Below are positions 11,357 through 21,233 of a stretch of DNA of 39,538 bases, piece by piece. Each line of letters opens with the position of its first letter. Within the stretch, counting starts at the first letter, position 1. The DNA is from Amphimedon queenslandica. Its lineage: Eukaryota > Porifera > Demospongiae > Haplosclerida > Niphatidae. The notes under the pieces were generated by a model. The model worked only from the letters and a program-made list of their open reading frames with translations, was not told the origin of the DNA and did no database searches. The position numbers and the translations under genes are program-made. The stretch lies in assembly GCF_000090795.2 (NCBI RefSeq), contig NW_003546248.1, positions 859,809 to 899,346 on the forward strand, read 5' to 3'.

Positions 11357-13455
11357 ATGGCAACTACAAGTGAAGACTTAAAGGAGGTACCAGAAGGAGA
11401 AACAGCCTCTCCTGAAGATCCTAAAAAAGAAGGACAATCTGACCAGACCAGTAACTCTGAAGTGATTGCTACCAGTGGTACTAATGAAACCTCTGATCAA
11501 GATCAACCCAACGTTGATGCTAACACTGATAACTCTGATGTCAATCAACCTAATGCAGATACCGATCAACCTAATGCTGATGCCGATCAACCTAACGCTG
11601 ATACCGATCAACCTAATGCTGATGCCGATCAACCTAACGCTAATACTGATCAACCTAATGCTGATGCTGATCTACCTAACACTAATGCTGATGCCAATCA
11701 GCCTAATGCTAATGCTGATGCTGATCAACCTAATGCTGATGCCGATCAACCTAACACTGATGCCAATCAACCTAACGCTGATGCCGATCAACCTAACGCT
11801 GATGCCAATCAGCCTAATGCTGATGCCAATCAGCCTAATGCTGATGCCGATCAGCCTAATGCTGATGCTGATCCACCTAACGCTGATGCTGATCCACCTA
11901 ATGCTGATGCCGATCAACCTAACGCTGATGCTGATCAGGATCCAAAAGAAGATACAAGAAGGAGAAGTGTCTATTGCAATCAACCACTGGAGACATATAT
12001 CTGGAAACCAGAAGCACAAGATATAAAGTTAGTCAATTTGAAAGAATATTTTTTCATGCCTCAAAGTAATGACTATTCATGCATACATGCTCAAATTGAT
12101 TGCATTGAATGGAATCCAGCAACATGACTGCCTATATATCCAGTTTTAATGTACCCTTTAGTGTATTGACATATATTATTACATTTTGTTTTATTTTGTT
12201 TTTGATTTGTAGGGGATTGGTTTGTATCTGTCATGGTGTTCATGAGCACATGGGGCGTTATGAGAAACTAGCCGAACACTTAAAATCCTCAGGTCTCTTG
12301 GTTTTTGGGATTGACTTAGGTAAGATGAAATAAAGAGAGAGTTAAAGGGACAAAGAGAAAGTGACAGTTATGAGAAAGAAAGTGAGAAAAAGAAATACAA
12401 TAATTACTTCTTTATAGTTGGTCACGGTAAAAGTGAAGGGGTTAGAGGATCTATTGATGATATGCAATCATATGCAACCGATGTGATTGGATTTGCACAA
12501 GAAATGGAAGAAAAATACCCAGAACAACCAATGTTTCTAATGGGACACTCAATGGTCAGACATTATGCATCTTCCTTTATTTATTTATTTTTTAAAATTT
12601 ATTTATTTTTATTTATTTTATTTATTTACTTGTTCTTTGTTCCTCAGGGCGGCTTGGTAGCTACCATAGTTGCTATTCAAAGGCAGAGCATGTTCATAGG
12701 CCTCCTTCTCTCAGCTCCATCGCTAATGGTGGATCCTAATGAAGCAGGGCCTATAAAGGTATAGTAGGAGCATTTCTATACTGTACCAGTGGATCCTTTT
12801 TATCTTAGAGATTGCTTGCAAGGATCATTGGAGCCATTGCACCTAATTTTGGTATATCAACTCTTAATACTTCTACAATTTCTAGTCTTCCGGAAGAAGT
12901 GAGCTTATAATGAATTTATAATTGTAATGGCCAGCCTTTTTGCTCTTTTGAAATTTATTTTTAGGTTGCAGAGTATGTTAATGATCCACTGATAATCCAC
13001 GCTCCTCTTAAAGCCGGTTGGGGCTTGGCTTTCATGAAAGGGATACAATACGTTGAAGGAAGGCTTGGGGACATTTCAATTCCTCTGTTTATAATGCATG
13101 GATCTGATGACCAACTTGTCCCAATGGCTGCGTCTGAATTGGTTCATAATAATGCTTCAAGCACAGATAAAACACTAGAGGTATTATAGTATACTATTAT
13201 ATACAATTTCAAACTGTCAAATTTGAGTTATTTTAATTAACTCTGTTATGAACTGTTTGACAGTTTATATGTTAATGCAGTTAGAGATTGTTATAGTATT
13301 ATGCTGTATTTATGTTATTGTAAATACTGTAGGTGTTTATTGATTGTCGTCATGAAATACTCCATGACAAAGAGCAAGATAGAGCTCGTCAGCTCATCTC
13401 TACCTGGATATTGAGTAGAATTACAAGCAAGCAAGAAACAGCACCTGATAATTAA
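11357..13455 (+). CDS. Monoglyceride-lipase-like serine hydrolase with repetitive N-terminal extension
   Basis: An alpha/beta-hydrolase of the monoacylglycerol lipase (MGLL) family, expected to hydrolyse monoacylglycerols. Seven exons: 11357-12027, 12213-12319, 12418-12554, 12648-12758, 12809-12898, 12965-13180, 13333-13455; together 484 residues against about 300 for vertebrate MGLL. The excess is N-terminal: about 60 acidic, Ser/Thr-rich residues, then about 19 copies of a seven-residue DQPNADA-type repeat (about residues 61-195). The hydrolase follows in the same open exon (QPLETYIWKPEAQDIK) and continues with GLVCICHGVHEHMGRYEKLA. The catalytic triad is visible: Ser304 in GHSMGG, Asp421 in HGSDDQL, His451 in CRHEILHD. 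The first donor is GTTAGT. The repeat lies in one continuous reading frame with both the start codon and the hydrolase start, so the fusion is read directly and does not depend on a splice call. Confidence 0.87.
11535..11938 (+). repeat. 21-bp coding minisatellite
   Basis: About 19 tandem units of 21 bp (consensus GATCAACCTAATGCTGATGCC) encode the heptapeptide repeat of the lipase-like gene. Two units have an insertion of two codons. Synonymous variation between units (GCC/GCT, AAC/AAT) shows that they are not all recent copies. Confidence 0.9.
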
Positions 13456-13612
13456 ATTAATAATTTTTATCTAATTATTAGTTTTTTTATAAATAGCTAG
13501 GCGTGGTTTTTAATAAAACTTTCTAATTAACGCCCTTTTATGTTAGGTTCAGTAAGTTCACTGGATTTATCCTCGAGTTAGCCACAGCCTTCTCTGAGCC
13601 TTCTTGTTTGAA

Positions 13613-15438
13613 ATGGTAGAGAAAATGGATTGGAGAGAACTCTACTCCAGCCCCGTATTACTGAAGACCTTTTATCGAGGTTTTAGGGCCCGCTACCTTC
13701 CCTATGGTTGTACGCCGTGGCTGAACTGTCGGTGGACCAAAGTGAGTTACCTTTACTGTAAGAGTGAGAGTACATAGATCTAAACGAATCATTAAGGAGG
13801 AAACTACTCAAATCATTGTCCTATTCTTGCCAATGCTTATTGTGTATGTGTCTATACTGCCAATATGTGTACAAGATTGTTACAGTTAAGGCTGGTTTAC
13901 AATATTACGCAAGTCCTGACGTTACATAGATGCTAGAATAGGATCTGGTTCTATTCTAGTAGAAAAGCATGCGTCAAAAGGTCAAATCGCCCATGCTTTT
14001 GATTAAAAACTGATGGTATGTTGGCCTAATGTCATATTGTAAACTAGCCTTAAATCATCATGACTGACTTGGTGATTTAATGTACATTATGCAACTTGTA
14101 CCGAACTCAGTCGTTGTTATTTTGTTAATATTCTTTTATGAGTTAATTGATAGTCCCAATAATATTGGCATTTTGTAAGTTCAGTCAAGTTATTTAATTA
14201 GGAGTTATGTAATTAGTTTTTGTTGATTAGCACTTGTAGTGTTGGCACTGTTTACAGTACACAAACTTGTATTTAATTCTTTTGTACAACTCTACGTCAT
14301 TTCTCAGAAAGAGTATTGACATCATTTCATTCATCTCTCTTTCCACTCTGTCTGTCTCTCTCTTTTCTCACTCTCTCCTCTACAGTTAAGATGGAGACTG
14401 AGATTTCTTGTTCTAGTAGTCTCCCTGTTATTTCTCATTAGTATTATGCTAGTCTGCTTCAGATCTACTCTTCAAGAGATCAGGTTTGCTCCTCGTCAAG
14501 TTTTAGGCTATTCATACTGTACTTCATATCTTAATAAAGAAAAACTAGTTGACTTTGATAAACACTACCCATGTAATTTTGCCACTCCAATCCCTATTAA
14601 AGATGGTGTTTCTGTTGTGACATTTGTTAACGCCGGTTGGATAAACCTTACAAAGAATTGGATCTGCTCTGCCAGGAAAGTTGGCCTTGGGGAGCACATT
14701 TTACTCATTACCGTCGAGCCGAATGTTTGCTCCAATTTTCCTGATACTCCTTGTCATTATGAGAAAGGTGCTGCCATTTCGAGTACTAAATTTGGTCAGC
14801 CCGGGTATCAGAAGTTCATGATAGAAAGAACAAAGATAATACTCCGCCTTCTCTCCTGTGGCATCAAGAAGCTACTCCTCGCTGATGCCGATATTGTTTT
14901 TTTACAGAACCCTCTCAAGAGACTGGACACGGAACTAGAGTATCGTGATATTGTCCTCCAGCGAGACAGCACCGGTCTTCAAGTCATAGACTCACTCGCG
15001 TACAATGTCTTCCCTTACATCTGTGGTGGGTTCATGTACTTAAACGTGAACAACAAGACCAAGCTTCTCTACCAGTCGGTGCTACAGTTTCAGAGGAATC
15101 AGTCATGGAACGATCAGGCTGGACTGAATATCTGCATACGCCATCACTCCCTCCACATTAACTGGACTCTCCTCCCTCTCTCCCTTTTTCCTAACGGCAA
15201 GGAGTACTTTGACTTCTGGGCCAATCGAGAGCAGCCACTTATTGTTCACGCTAATTTCAAAAGTGGGTCAATGGAGAAGATCACAAGTATGATCATCAGG
15301 GATATTTGGTGCTACGAGAAGATAGCTCCACTTTTGTGTAAGGACTATATTCTTGCCGGGTGCATGATTGAAAATCCTTTGCCTTGGTGTGAAGAGTTTA
15401 AAGACGTGTGCCTTAAACGGTATTTCAATACTTTTTAA
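13613..15438 (+). CDS. Type II membrane glycosyltransferase, GT77-like nucleotide-diphospho-sugar transferase
   Basis: Two exons, 13613-13741 and 14386-15438, give 393 residues. Exon 1 encodes a 43-residue cytoplasmic N-terminus. Exon 2 opens with a basic stretch followed by a signal-anchor helix (about residues 49-66, FLVLVVSLLFLISIMLV), so the catalytic domain should face the Golgi lumen. A GT-A metal-binding DxD lies at residues 210-212 in LLLADADIVFLQNP, followed by DIVLQRDS and CGGFMYLN, as in the nucleotide-diphospho-sugar transferase domain (Pfam PF03407 type). Several N-x-S/T sites are present. The donor and acceptor sugars cannot be told from the sequence. The longest single-exon reading would start at 14446 and cut the membrane anchor, so the spliced start is preferred. 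Intron 1 carries a MITE-like element. Confidence 0.78.
13886..14053. mobile_element. MITE-like element with terminal inverted repeats
   Basis: A 168-bp element whose left end TTAAGGCTGGTTTACAATAT is matched, inverted, by its right end (TTAAGGCTAGTTTACAATAT on the minus strand), with one mismatch in 20. It is bounded by TTAA on both sides, the target preferred by piggyBac-type elements (TA for Tc1/mariner is the alternative). Two internal small hairpins (around CTAGAATA/TATTCTAG and AAAAGCATG/CATGCTTTT) are present and there is no coding capacity. It sits in the GT77 gene intron. Confidence 0.7.
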
Positions 15439-15748
15439 TCACAAAAATGTATATTATGAACTTAGCTAATTTATGTACAGTGTTTCTGTGTGTGTGTCAC
15501 ATTTTTATCACACGAGCGGGCTAGTGATGCATGGATATAATAATTATATTAGATTGACGTAGGCACATATTTGTGCTTTTTCTTTTCATTCATTAATTAT
15601 CTCTATATTATAATATAATATTATTAATTTAAATATATTAAATACATTATTATTATTATTAATTTGTTCTTATTATAATTTATATCGTCTTCTTCTCTCT
15701 GTTCTTCTGCCCCTACTATTTCATTCTTTCTTTCTTCTCTTGTTCTTT
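15439..15748. other. Convergent intergenic, AT-rich, nothing recognised
   Basis: Between the stop codons of the GT77-like gene and the POLR1D-isoform-2-like gene. It is AT-rich with short TTA/ATT runs near 15604-15665 and pyrimidine-rich towards 15748. No gene or structured RNA was recognised. Confidence 0.6.
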
Positions 15749-16225
15749 TTATTCAGTCTTCTTATTCTTTGATGAAATACTATTACCTAAAACTGCTGAT
15801 TTTATAACTGCCCGGGCAAACCTCTTGTTTGCCTTAGGCCGTGGGAAATCATACCTACAAGAAGGAAGGAGGGGGAGGAAAGTTCTGAATAGAATCAAAT
15901 CTAAATTTTTACCATCCGCTAGCTCCTTCTCTATCTGCCCTCATCTTATTTCTCTTTGTTTCACTTAGCAGCTTCTCTACGGCGAGTCTAATAATAACAT
16001 ATACTCTTGATAATACCATATAATCTTGATATTAATAAATCTTGAAATAAATAGTTATTTTTTGTATTTGCTAGCTCTAGAGTCTTACCTTTCAAGCTCT
16101 TTTTCGTCTATCTCTCTCTTTCTTTTTACATCTTTCTCCTTCTGATCTTCTGTCTCACCTTCACCTTTTTTCTCTTCGAGTTGTTTACTCATCAATTTCT
16201 TCTCGACCTCTTCCTTGGTAGCCAT
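15749..16225 (-). CDS. Small basic protein resembling POLR1D isoform 2
   Basis: Three exons (16225-16089, 15987-15913, 15854-15749) give exactly 105 residues plus stop. The N-terminal 45 residues are highly charged (Lys/Glu). The conserved part begins ELERLAVEKLLSETKRNK, then GASGWYDFPRPKANKRF and ARAVIKSAVL. From memory this matches the alternative vertebrate POLR1D product (isoform 2: a charged helix, a GW, an NKRF motif, an I-K-x-x-L end), which is unrelated to the RPAC2 polymerase subunit made from the same vertebrate locus. No RPAC2-like exon was found in this gene's introns or nearby, so here it appears to be a stand-alone gene. Molecular function is unknown. The start codon lies only 54 bp from that of the divergent DUSP19-like gene. 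Confidence 0.72.
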
Positions 16226-16279
16226 TTTAGATCTATGGGCGTGTTCTAAATAATGTTAGCCCCGCCTCCAATCTTAGTC
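16226..16279. promoter_or_regulatory. Very short divergent promoter
   Basis: The spacer between the start codons of the POLR1D-isoform-2-like gene and the DUSP19-like gene is 54 bp (27 bp if the upstream ATG at 16253 is used). The two core promoters must overlap each other or the first exons. Confidence 0.5.
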
Positions 16280-16906
16280 ATGGCAGCTTTTCTGAAAGAG
16301 ATAGAATCCTTTTCTTCCAAAAACTCACTAAAGCAAGTACCTACGTACATCACTACAAGTGATGGGAAAAGATTCCTAGAGACAAGAGAAGCAGATGGTG
16401 AGATTAAGTTAGTCCAGCAAGAAGGGAAATCATTAGGATTCTGTCCAGACCTTAGACCAGACAAAGAGATTGGGGTGGCTCTTCCAAGACTATTTATTGC
16501 TTCCCAAGACGTTGCATATGACAAGTCTGCACTCTCTGTGCTAGGAGTGACCCACATTCTCAATGTTGCAGCTGATCTACCTAACGCTTTTCCATCAGAC
16601 TATGTATATTGCAGTGTCCCTATGTATGACGATGAAGATGAAGTTTTAATGCAACATTATTCAAAATGTCAGGATTTCATAGATGAAGCATTAAGCAAAG
16701 AGGATGGGAGGCTACTGGTGCACTGTAGAGCTGGAAGGTCCCGTTCTGTGTCCATAGCTGTAGCTTATATGATGCATAAAGACAAGTCCTTGACTGTAGA
16801 GGAGGCGTTGGGGAAAATAAGGGAGACAAGACCGAATGCTGATCCTAATGCTGGGTTTTTTAAGCAACTGAAAGCTCTAGAAATCGAGCTACAAGGAACA
16901 GCTTAG
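16280..16906 (+). CDS. DUSP19: Dual-specificity phosphatase, DUSP19-like
   Basis: A single-exon gene of 208 residues. The active-site signature H-C-x5-R is complete: His148, Cys149 and Arg155 in VHCRAGRSRSVS. A conserved LPRLFIASQDVAYD substrate-loop start and VTHILNVAADLPNAF precede it. The general-acid Asp is probably in the MYDDEDE loop near residues 117-122. The N-terminal segment (FLKEIESFSSKNSLKQ, ITTSDGKRFLETR) matches DUSP19/SKRP1, a regulator of JNK signalling in vertebrates. An in-frame ATG lies 27 bp upstream (16253), but MAAFLKEIESF aligns better with the family start. Absence of introns is unusual among its neighbours but shared with two other genes here. Confidence 0.88.
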   Translation: MAAFLKEIESFSSKNSLKQVPTYITTSDGKRFLETREADGEIKLVQQEGKSLGFCPDLRPDKEIGVALPRLFIASQDVAYDKSALSVLGVTHILNVAADLPNAFPSDYVYCSVPMYDDEDEVLMQHYSKCQDFIDEALSKEDGRLLVHCRAGRSRSVSIAVAYMMHKDKSLTVEEALGKIRETRPNADPNAGFFKQLKALEIELQGTA

Positions 16907-17161
16907 ACTTATGGTTTGATATTAATTTTTAATGTCAACAAGAATGTTTTTAGAATCAGAAAATTATTGTTTTTATTATTTTAACTCTGTTATTTAATTT
17001 TGATATTATTCAATAATAATGATCGTTGATAATGTAATGATTTTAATTTTTCTAATCTAACGCCCACACGTTTTATTCAGTAACGTGTATTCAGCCCTGA
17101 AAGCCGAGCTGAAAGCGCCATATTCGAGGCCATATTGACATTTTCAATTTGAGTTTTCAAG

Positions 17162-18436
17162 ATGGGCTGTCCTATGTTTGAGAGAAGATTCGCTCTGAAG
17201 CGTCCCTCTGAATATCCCTTCCAGTCCCTATACCGCCCCTGGAGCTGGCTACTGAGCAGTTTTAACAATGTCGCGTTGTTGGCCTTTCTCTTCATACTAG
17301 CAATAGCACTGTACAAGAGATACAGGAAGAAGAGAGGGGCCGAAAAATTCACATACAGGAAAGTTGTAACTAATAAAGAATCTAATGAAAATAAAGAGTC
17401 TCTTATTTCTGTCCTTGTCATTGGAGGCTCTGGGAATTTGGGTCAATGCTTAACTGAGCAGCTAGTCAATGATGGTAATTATGTAGTTCATTCACTTGAT
17501 TTAATCATACCGCCTGAAAGCAAGATGATTCCTGGTGTCTCGTCCTACATTAGAGCCAATATATGTTCACCGGAAGAGCTTGCCATTGCTTTCCAAGAGA
17601 CTCCAGTGGACGTTGTGTTTCAAACGGCAGGACTTATCCCTACAGTTAAAACCAAAGACTCCGAATTGTTTCGTGTCAATAGAGACGGTACTAGGAATGT
17701 GGTGAATGCTTGCAAGGAAGCTCGAGTAAAAAGATTAATATATACCAGTACGTGCGACGTCGTTCTTAGTAGCGATAAAGATCAAGTCATTAAAATGGCC
17801 GACGAAACCTACCCTTATCCGAAAGACCCTCTAAATGCTTACGCTGCATCGAAAGCCGAAGGAGAGCGAATCGTGCTGGATGCTAACTCGACTACAATGG
17901 CCACGTGTGTCATTAGACCATCAATCATAGCCAGTCCATATTCTGGTCTATGTCATGGTCTATTGATGAGCCGAGGAGGGTACATTGGTGACGGGACCTC
18001 TCAGCAGTCTCTTGTTGAGGCTGGTGCCTGCGCTAATGGTCACATTCTAGCGGAGAAGAGGCTAAGGGAGAGCACTGAAGAAATTGGAGGGCAGGTGTTT
18101 CAATTAGGAGGTGTGTCGTACGAATGGCGAGAGCTAGCTAATTATGGTCTTGATGAGTCTGGCTATACCGCCTGGGGTCATCCTAGGCGCTCGTCTTATC
18201 CTAAGTGGCTTGTGAAAGTGGCAGCGTTTTTCAACGTTTTAATTTACAACCTAACAGGCTATTGTCCTATAAATCAGTTCTTGGATGTTGCTTCAGTTGA
18301 GTTTATAACTAGGAGTTATACCTTTAGGAGTGACAAAGCAGAAAGGATGTTAGGATGGCCTCAGCACCCTCCACTGGATGATGTGTTGGTTGGCATCATT
18401 GATGAATATGAAGCCAATTCCAAAAAGAGCAAATAA
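17162..18436 (+). CDS. Membrane-anchored extended SDR, 3-beta-HSD / NSDHL type
   Basis: A single-exon gene of 424 residues. An N-terminal membrane segment (about residues 38-55, VALLAFLFILAIALYKRY) is followed by a basic stretch. A Rossmann fold begins with VLVIGGSGNLG (glycines in residues 88-94), then HSLDLI and DVVFQTAGL. The catalytic region has YTSTCDVV and Tyr227-x3-Lys231 (YAASK), then CVIRPSIIASPYSG, typical of 3-beta-hydroxysteroid dehydrogenases and sterol-4-alpha-carboxylate 3-dehydrogenase. The likely reaction is NAD(P)-dependent oxidation of a 3-beta-hydroxysterol. The exact subfamily (NSDHL versus HSD3B or SDR42E) is not decided here; the membrane anchor is N-terminal. Confidence 0.82.
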   Translation: MGCPMFERRFALKRPSEYPFQSLYRPWSWLLSSFNNVALLAFLFILAIALYKRYRKKRGAEKFTYRKVVTNKESNENKESLISVLVIGGSGNLGQCLTEQLVNDGNYVVHSLDLIIPPESKMIPGVSSYIRANICSPEELAIAFQETPVDVVFQTAGLIPTVKTKDSELFRVNRDGTRNVVNACKEARVKRLIYTSTCDVVLSSDKDQVIKMADETYPYPKDPLNAYAASKAEGERIVLDANSTTMATCVIRPSIIASPYSGLCHGLLMSRGGYIGDGTSQQSLVEAGACANGHILAEKRLRESTEEIGGQVFQLGGVSYEWRELANYGLDESGYTAWGHPRRSSYPKWLVKVAAFFNVLIYNLTGYCPINQFLDVASVEFITRSYTFRSDKAERMLGWPQHPPLDDVLVGIIDEYEANSKKSK

Positions 18437-18651
18437 CTATAATTTATTATTGCTTGTTTTTGTTCTATTTTAGTTTGAATTTATTCATCGTCACTTGACT
18501 GTGGCTATTTTTAGTACATGTTACTAAATTAAATCGTGGCATTACACCGACGCGAGATGAATAAGCAATGAGTCCGTATAAATAACGAGAGGGAGAAGCT
18601 ACAGATCTTTATCAAATCGGTTGAATCAGACTCAGTATTACTCCGAGCAGC

Positions 18652-21067
18652 ATGGCATCTTCTAACGAAAGCATTGGCGTCAACTGTACAACAGAGTTTG
18701 CAGCTTATCCGTTGGTGGGACAGACAGGCTGGGGCGTTTGTACGCTAAAGGCTCCTTTTTACGAGCCTGAATCAAGAGCTCCCGTTGATATTGTTGCAGT
18801 CATTGATAAGAGCGGCTCCATGCACGGGGAAAAACTTGACCTGGTCAAGGAGACTCTTGAATTTGTCATTGATCAATGTAAGTACCGGTACATTAAAGAC
18901 ATGTCTATGAATGATACCCTCCCTCTTCCTTTAAATTTTCTCTTGTAGTAAAGGACACTGATAGACTCTCTGTTGTCACTTATGATACAAATGTTAAAGT
19001 CGACTTTGGACTCACGACCATGAATCAAGAGAACAAGGAACGGAGCAAAGTGACTGTAAAGGCCATACGTGATGGCTCGTCCACAAACCTTTGTGGAGGT
19101 CTTCTGAAAGGTATGAAGAACAAATGCCATTATGATTGTCATTATGTGAGTCTCCTTCCTTTTTAGGCATGGAGCAAATTATTGGGCGTACAGGGACAAA
19201 AGCTCAAGTAGCATCAGTTCTTCTACTTACCGATGGCCTGGCTAACGTCGGCATCTCAAATCGTGAAGGAATAATGGAGGAGATGAGGAAAGTCCTTGAT
19301 CCTAAGCCAGGGAATACGGTATGTGGATGAGATTAATGGATATGACCAAGTGATTCATGTTTGTTGTTTTATAGCCATTTGATGGGACCATTTATACTTT
19401 TGGTTTCGGTTCTGATCACGATGCACGTCTGTTGGAATCAGTCTCAACTCAAGGAGGTGGGGTATACTACTACATCGATTCAGCTGAGAAGGTGAGTTTT
19501 GTCATAACTGTCCATGCATTACATTCCATCTTTACCAAATTAACACTGTGAATGAAAGCTATAGAAAACTCCCTCATACTTATGCTATAAAAACTGATCA
19601 TTTTTCCTCTCCTTTTTTCTTAAAGATTCCAGAGTCATTTGCTGATTGCCTGGGTGGCCTGCTCAGTGTAATGGGACAGAACCTAACTCTTAAACTGGAG
19701 GCTGGAGAAAACACCAGCATTCTCAATGTTCACACAAACAAACCTACCACTTGGAAAACAAAAGGAAAATGGTATGTGCAATAATGATTTTGTACACTTC
19801 AAAATGCTCGTAACTTCAAAAATTTTAGTTTAAATCCACTCAAACTTTCTACATAGCATAAGGATTTCAATATATATCAAAAAATATAATAAAAATTTGG
19901 GGTGATTTTGGAGCCATTTTTTTGGAAAAACCATGGGCTATAGCCTTGGGTAATTTTCAGAATTTGGTGTTTTCTTAAAATGGCCGTAACTTGAAAAATT
20001 GAAGTCGTAATCAGCTCAAACTTTCTACATAGCATAAGGACATCAATATGTATCAGAAAATGTAATAAAAATTTGGAGTGATTTCGGAGCCATTTTTTGA
20101 AAAAAACCATGGGCTATAGCCTTGGGTATTTTTCAGAATTTTGGTGTTTTCTTAAAATGGCCATAACTTGAAAAAGTGAAGTCGGAATCACCTCAAACTT
20201 TCTACATAGCATAAGGACATCAATATGTATCAGAAAATGTAATAAAAATTTGGGATGATTTTGGAGCCATTTTTTGGGTAGACCTCTCAGAATCATGTAT
20301 TAGCTATTTGCCAAAATAATACTATTATAATGTCAAATAATCTATTACTTTATTTCATTTTTAGTTGTGAGATAACAATGGGTGACCTCCAGTCTGAAGA
20401 GGAGAGGGACATTCTGTTAGAATTACAACTCCCGGCTGTAGCTGACATGAGCCAACAAGGAATTATTGGGAAACTCTCGTACTTTAACGTAATTAATTCA
20501 AAGCCTGATGAAGTGAACTTCACAATGACCTTTGAAAGAAACAGTAAGAAAAATGGATGACTAATATTAATAATTATTTACTTATTATCATCATCATTAT
20601 TATTATTAATGTAGATGGTCCTAGAGGTGAAGCCAGCAAGAAACTTGATTCACAGAGGAACAGGATCATAGCTACTACAGCACTCAAGGAAGCAAGATCA
20701 CTGGCTGATCAAGGGAACTACTCTGAAGCTAAGAAAGTCCTCGAGGCTGCTACTAAGAAGATCAGTGAATCGGTATCAGTTGGAGAGCAGTTTTGCCAGG
20801 GTCTTCTAAGTGACTTAACAAACGCTGCAGATACCATGAGGTCTCAGCATGAATACAAGTCAAAGGGAGCACATTATCTAATGAGCAAGTATGCAACAAA
20901 CTAGGCATGAGCTGTCTCTGTTCATATCTTTCATTTGTTCGTTTATTTCTGATAGGATGCAAACTCATTCTGCTCAGAGGAGCAATTACCTGAGTGAAGA
21001 AACTCCTTACAGTAATACTTCCAGAGGCATCTTTGTTGCAAAATCAAAGGCAATGAAGAAGAAATAG
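18652..21067 (+). CDS. VWA-domain protein with C-terminal helical region
   Basis: Eight exons: 18652-18877, 18949-19110, 19167-19318, 19375-19491, 19626-19771, 20365-20543, 20615-20888, 20956-21067; together 455 residues. The von Willebrand A domain has a complete MIDAS metal site: D-x-S-x-S at residues 52-56 (DKSGSM), the Thr in DGSSTNLCGGL and the Asp in LLLTDGLANVG. After it come a beta-rich segment (GDLQSEEERDILLELQLPA) like the region following VWA in WAV3-type and bacterial VWA proteins, and an Ala/Lys-rich helical stretch (EARSLADQGNYSEAKKVLEA). There is no signal peptide, so it is probably cytosolic. The 593-bp intron 5 is filled with three copies of the 177-bp satellite. Exon 5 joins exon 6 as a Cys-Cys codon pair. 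Function unknown beyond metal-dependent protein binding. Confidence 0.82.
19795..20285 (+). repeat. 177-bp satellite, three copies inside a VWA-gene intron
   Basis: The anchor TTCTACATAGCATAAGGA occurs at 19847, 20023 and 20200, giving periods of 176 and 177 bp. Each unit also has GGAGCCATTTTTT, CCATGGGCTATAGCCTTGGG and AAAATGGCCGTAACTT blocks. It is the same monomer as the array at the right edge of the window and in the same orientation, but with ACATAGC where most right-edge copies have ACACAGC. Confidence 0.92.
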
Positions 21068-21081
21068 AAATAAACTAAAAC

Positions 21082-21124
<43 letters not shown>
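21082..21124. repeat. (AAT)n microsatellite
   Basis: About 14 AAT units in the convergent space between the VWA gene and the sterol reductase gene. Confidence 0.9.
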
Positions 21125-21233
21125 TAGAAAATGGTATCATTTGGCTACTACAGTTATATTTTTATATTTTTTGTGATCATGTATTTTTCTATTGTAGCAA
21201 AAATAATAGCTCATGCAAAAAGTTCCGCAATCT

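Noticed and set aside
11466-12026. Long second-frame reading frame (about 186 codons) over the lipase repeat, and a minus-strand one at 11672-12019
   Set aside because: A 21-bp repeat without stops in one frame easily stays open in others; both products are pure repeat translations (LMLMPINLT-type) with no domain.
17077-17421. Minus-strand open frame of 114 codons over the 5' end of the SDR gene
   Set aside because: Shadow of the real plus-strand reading frame; no homology.
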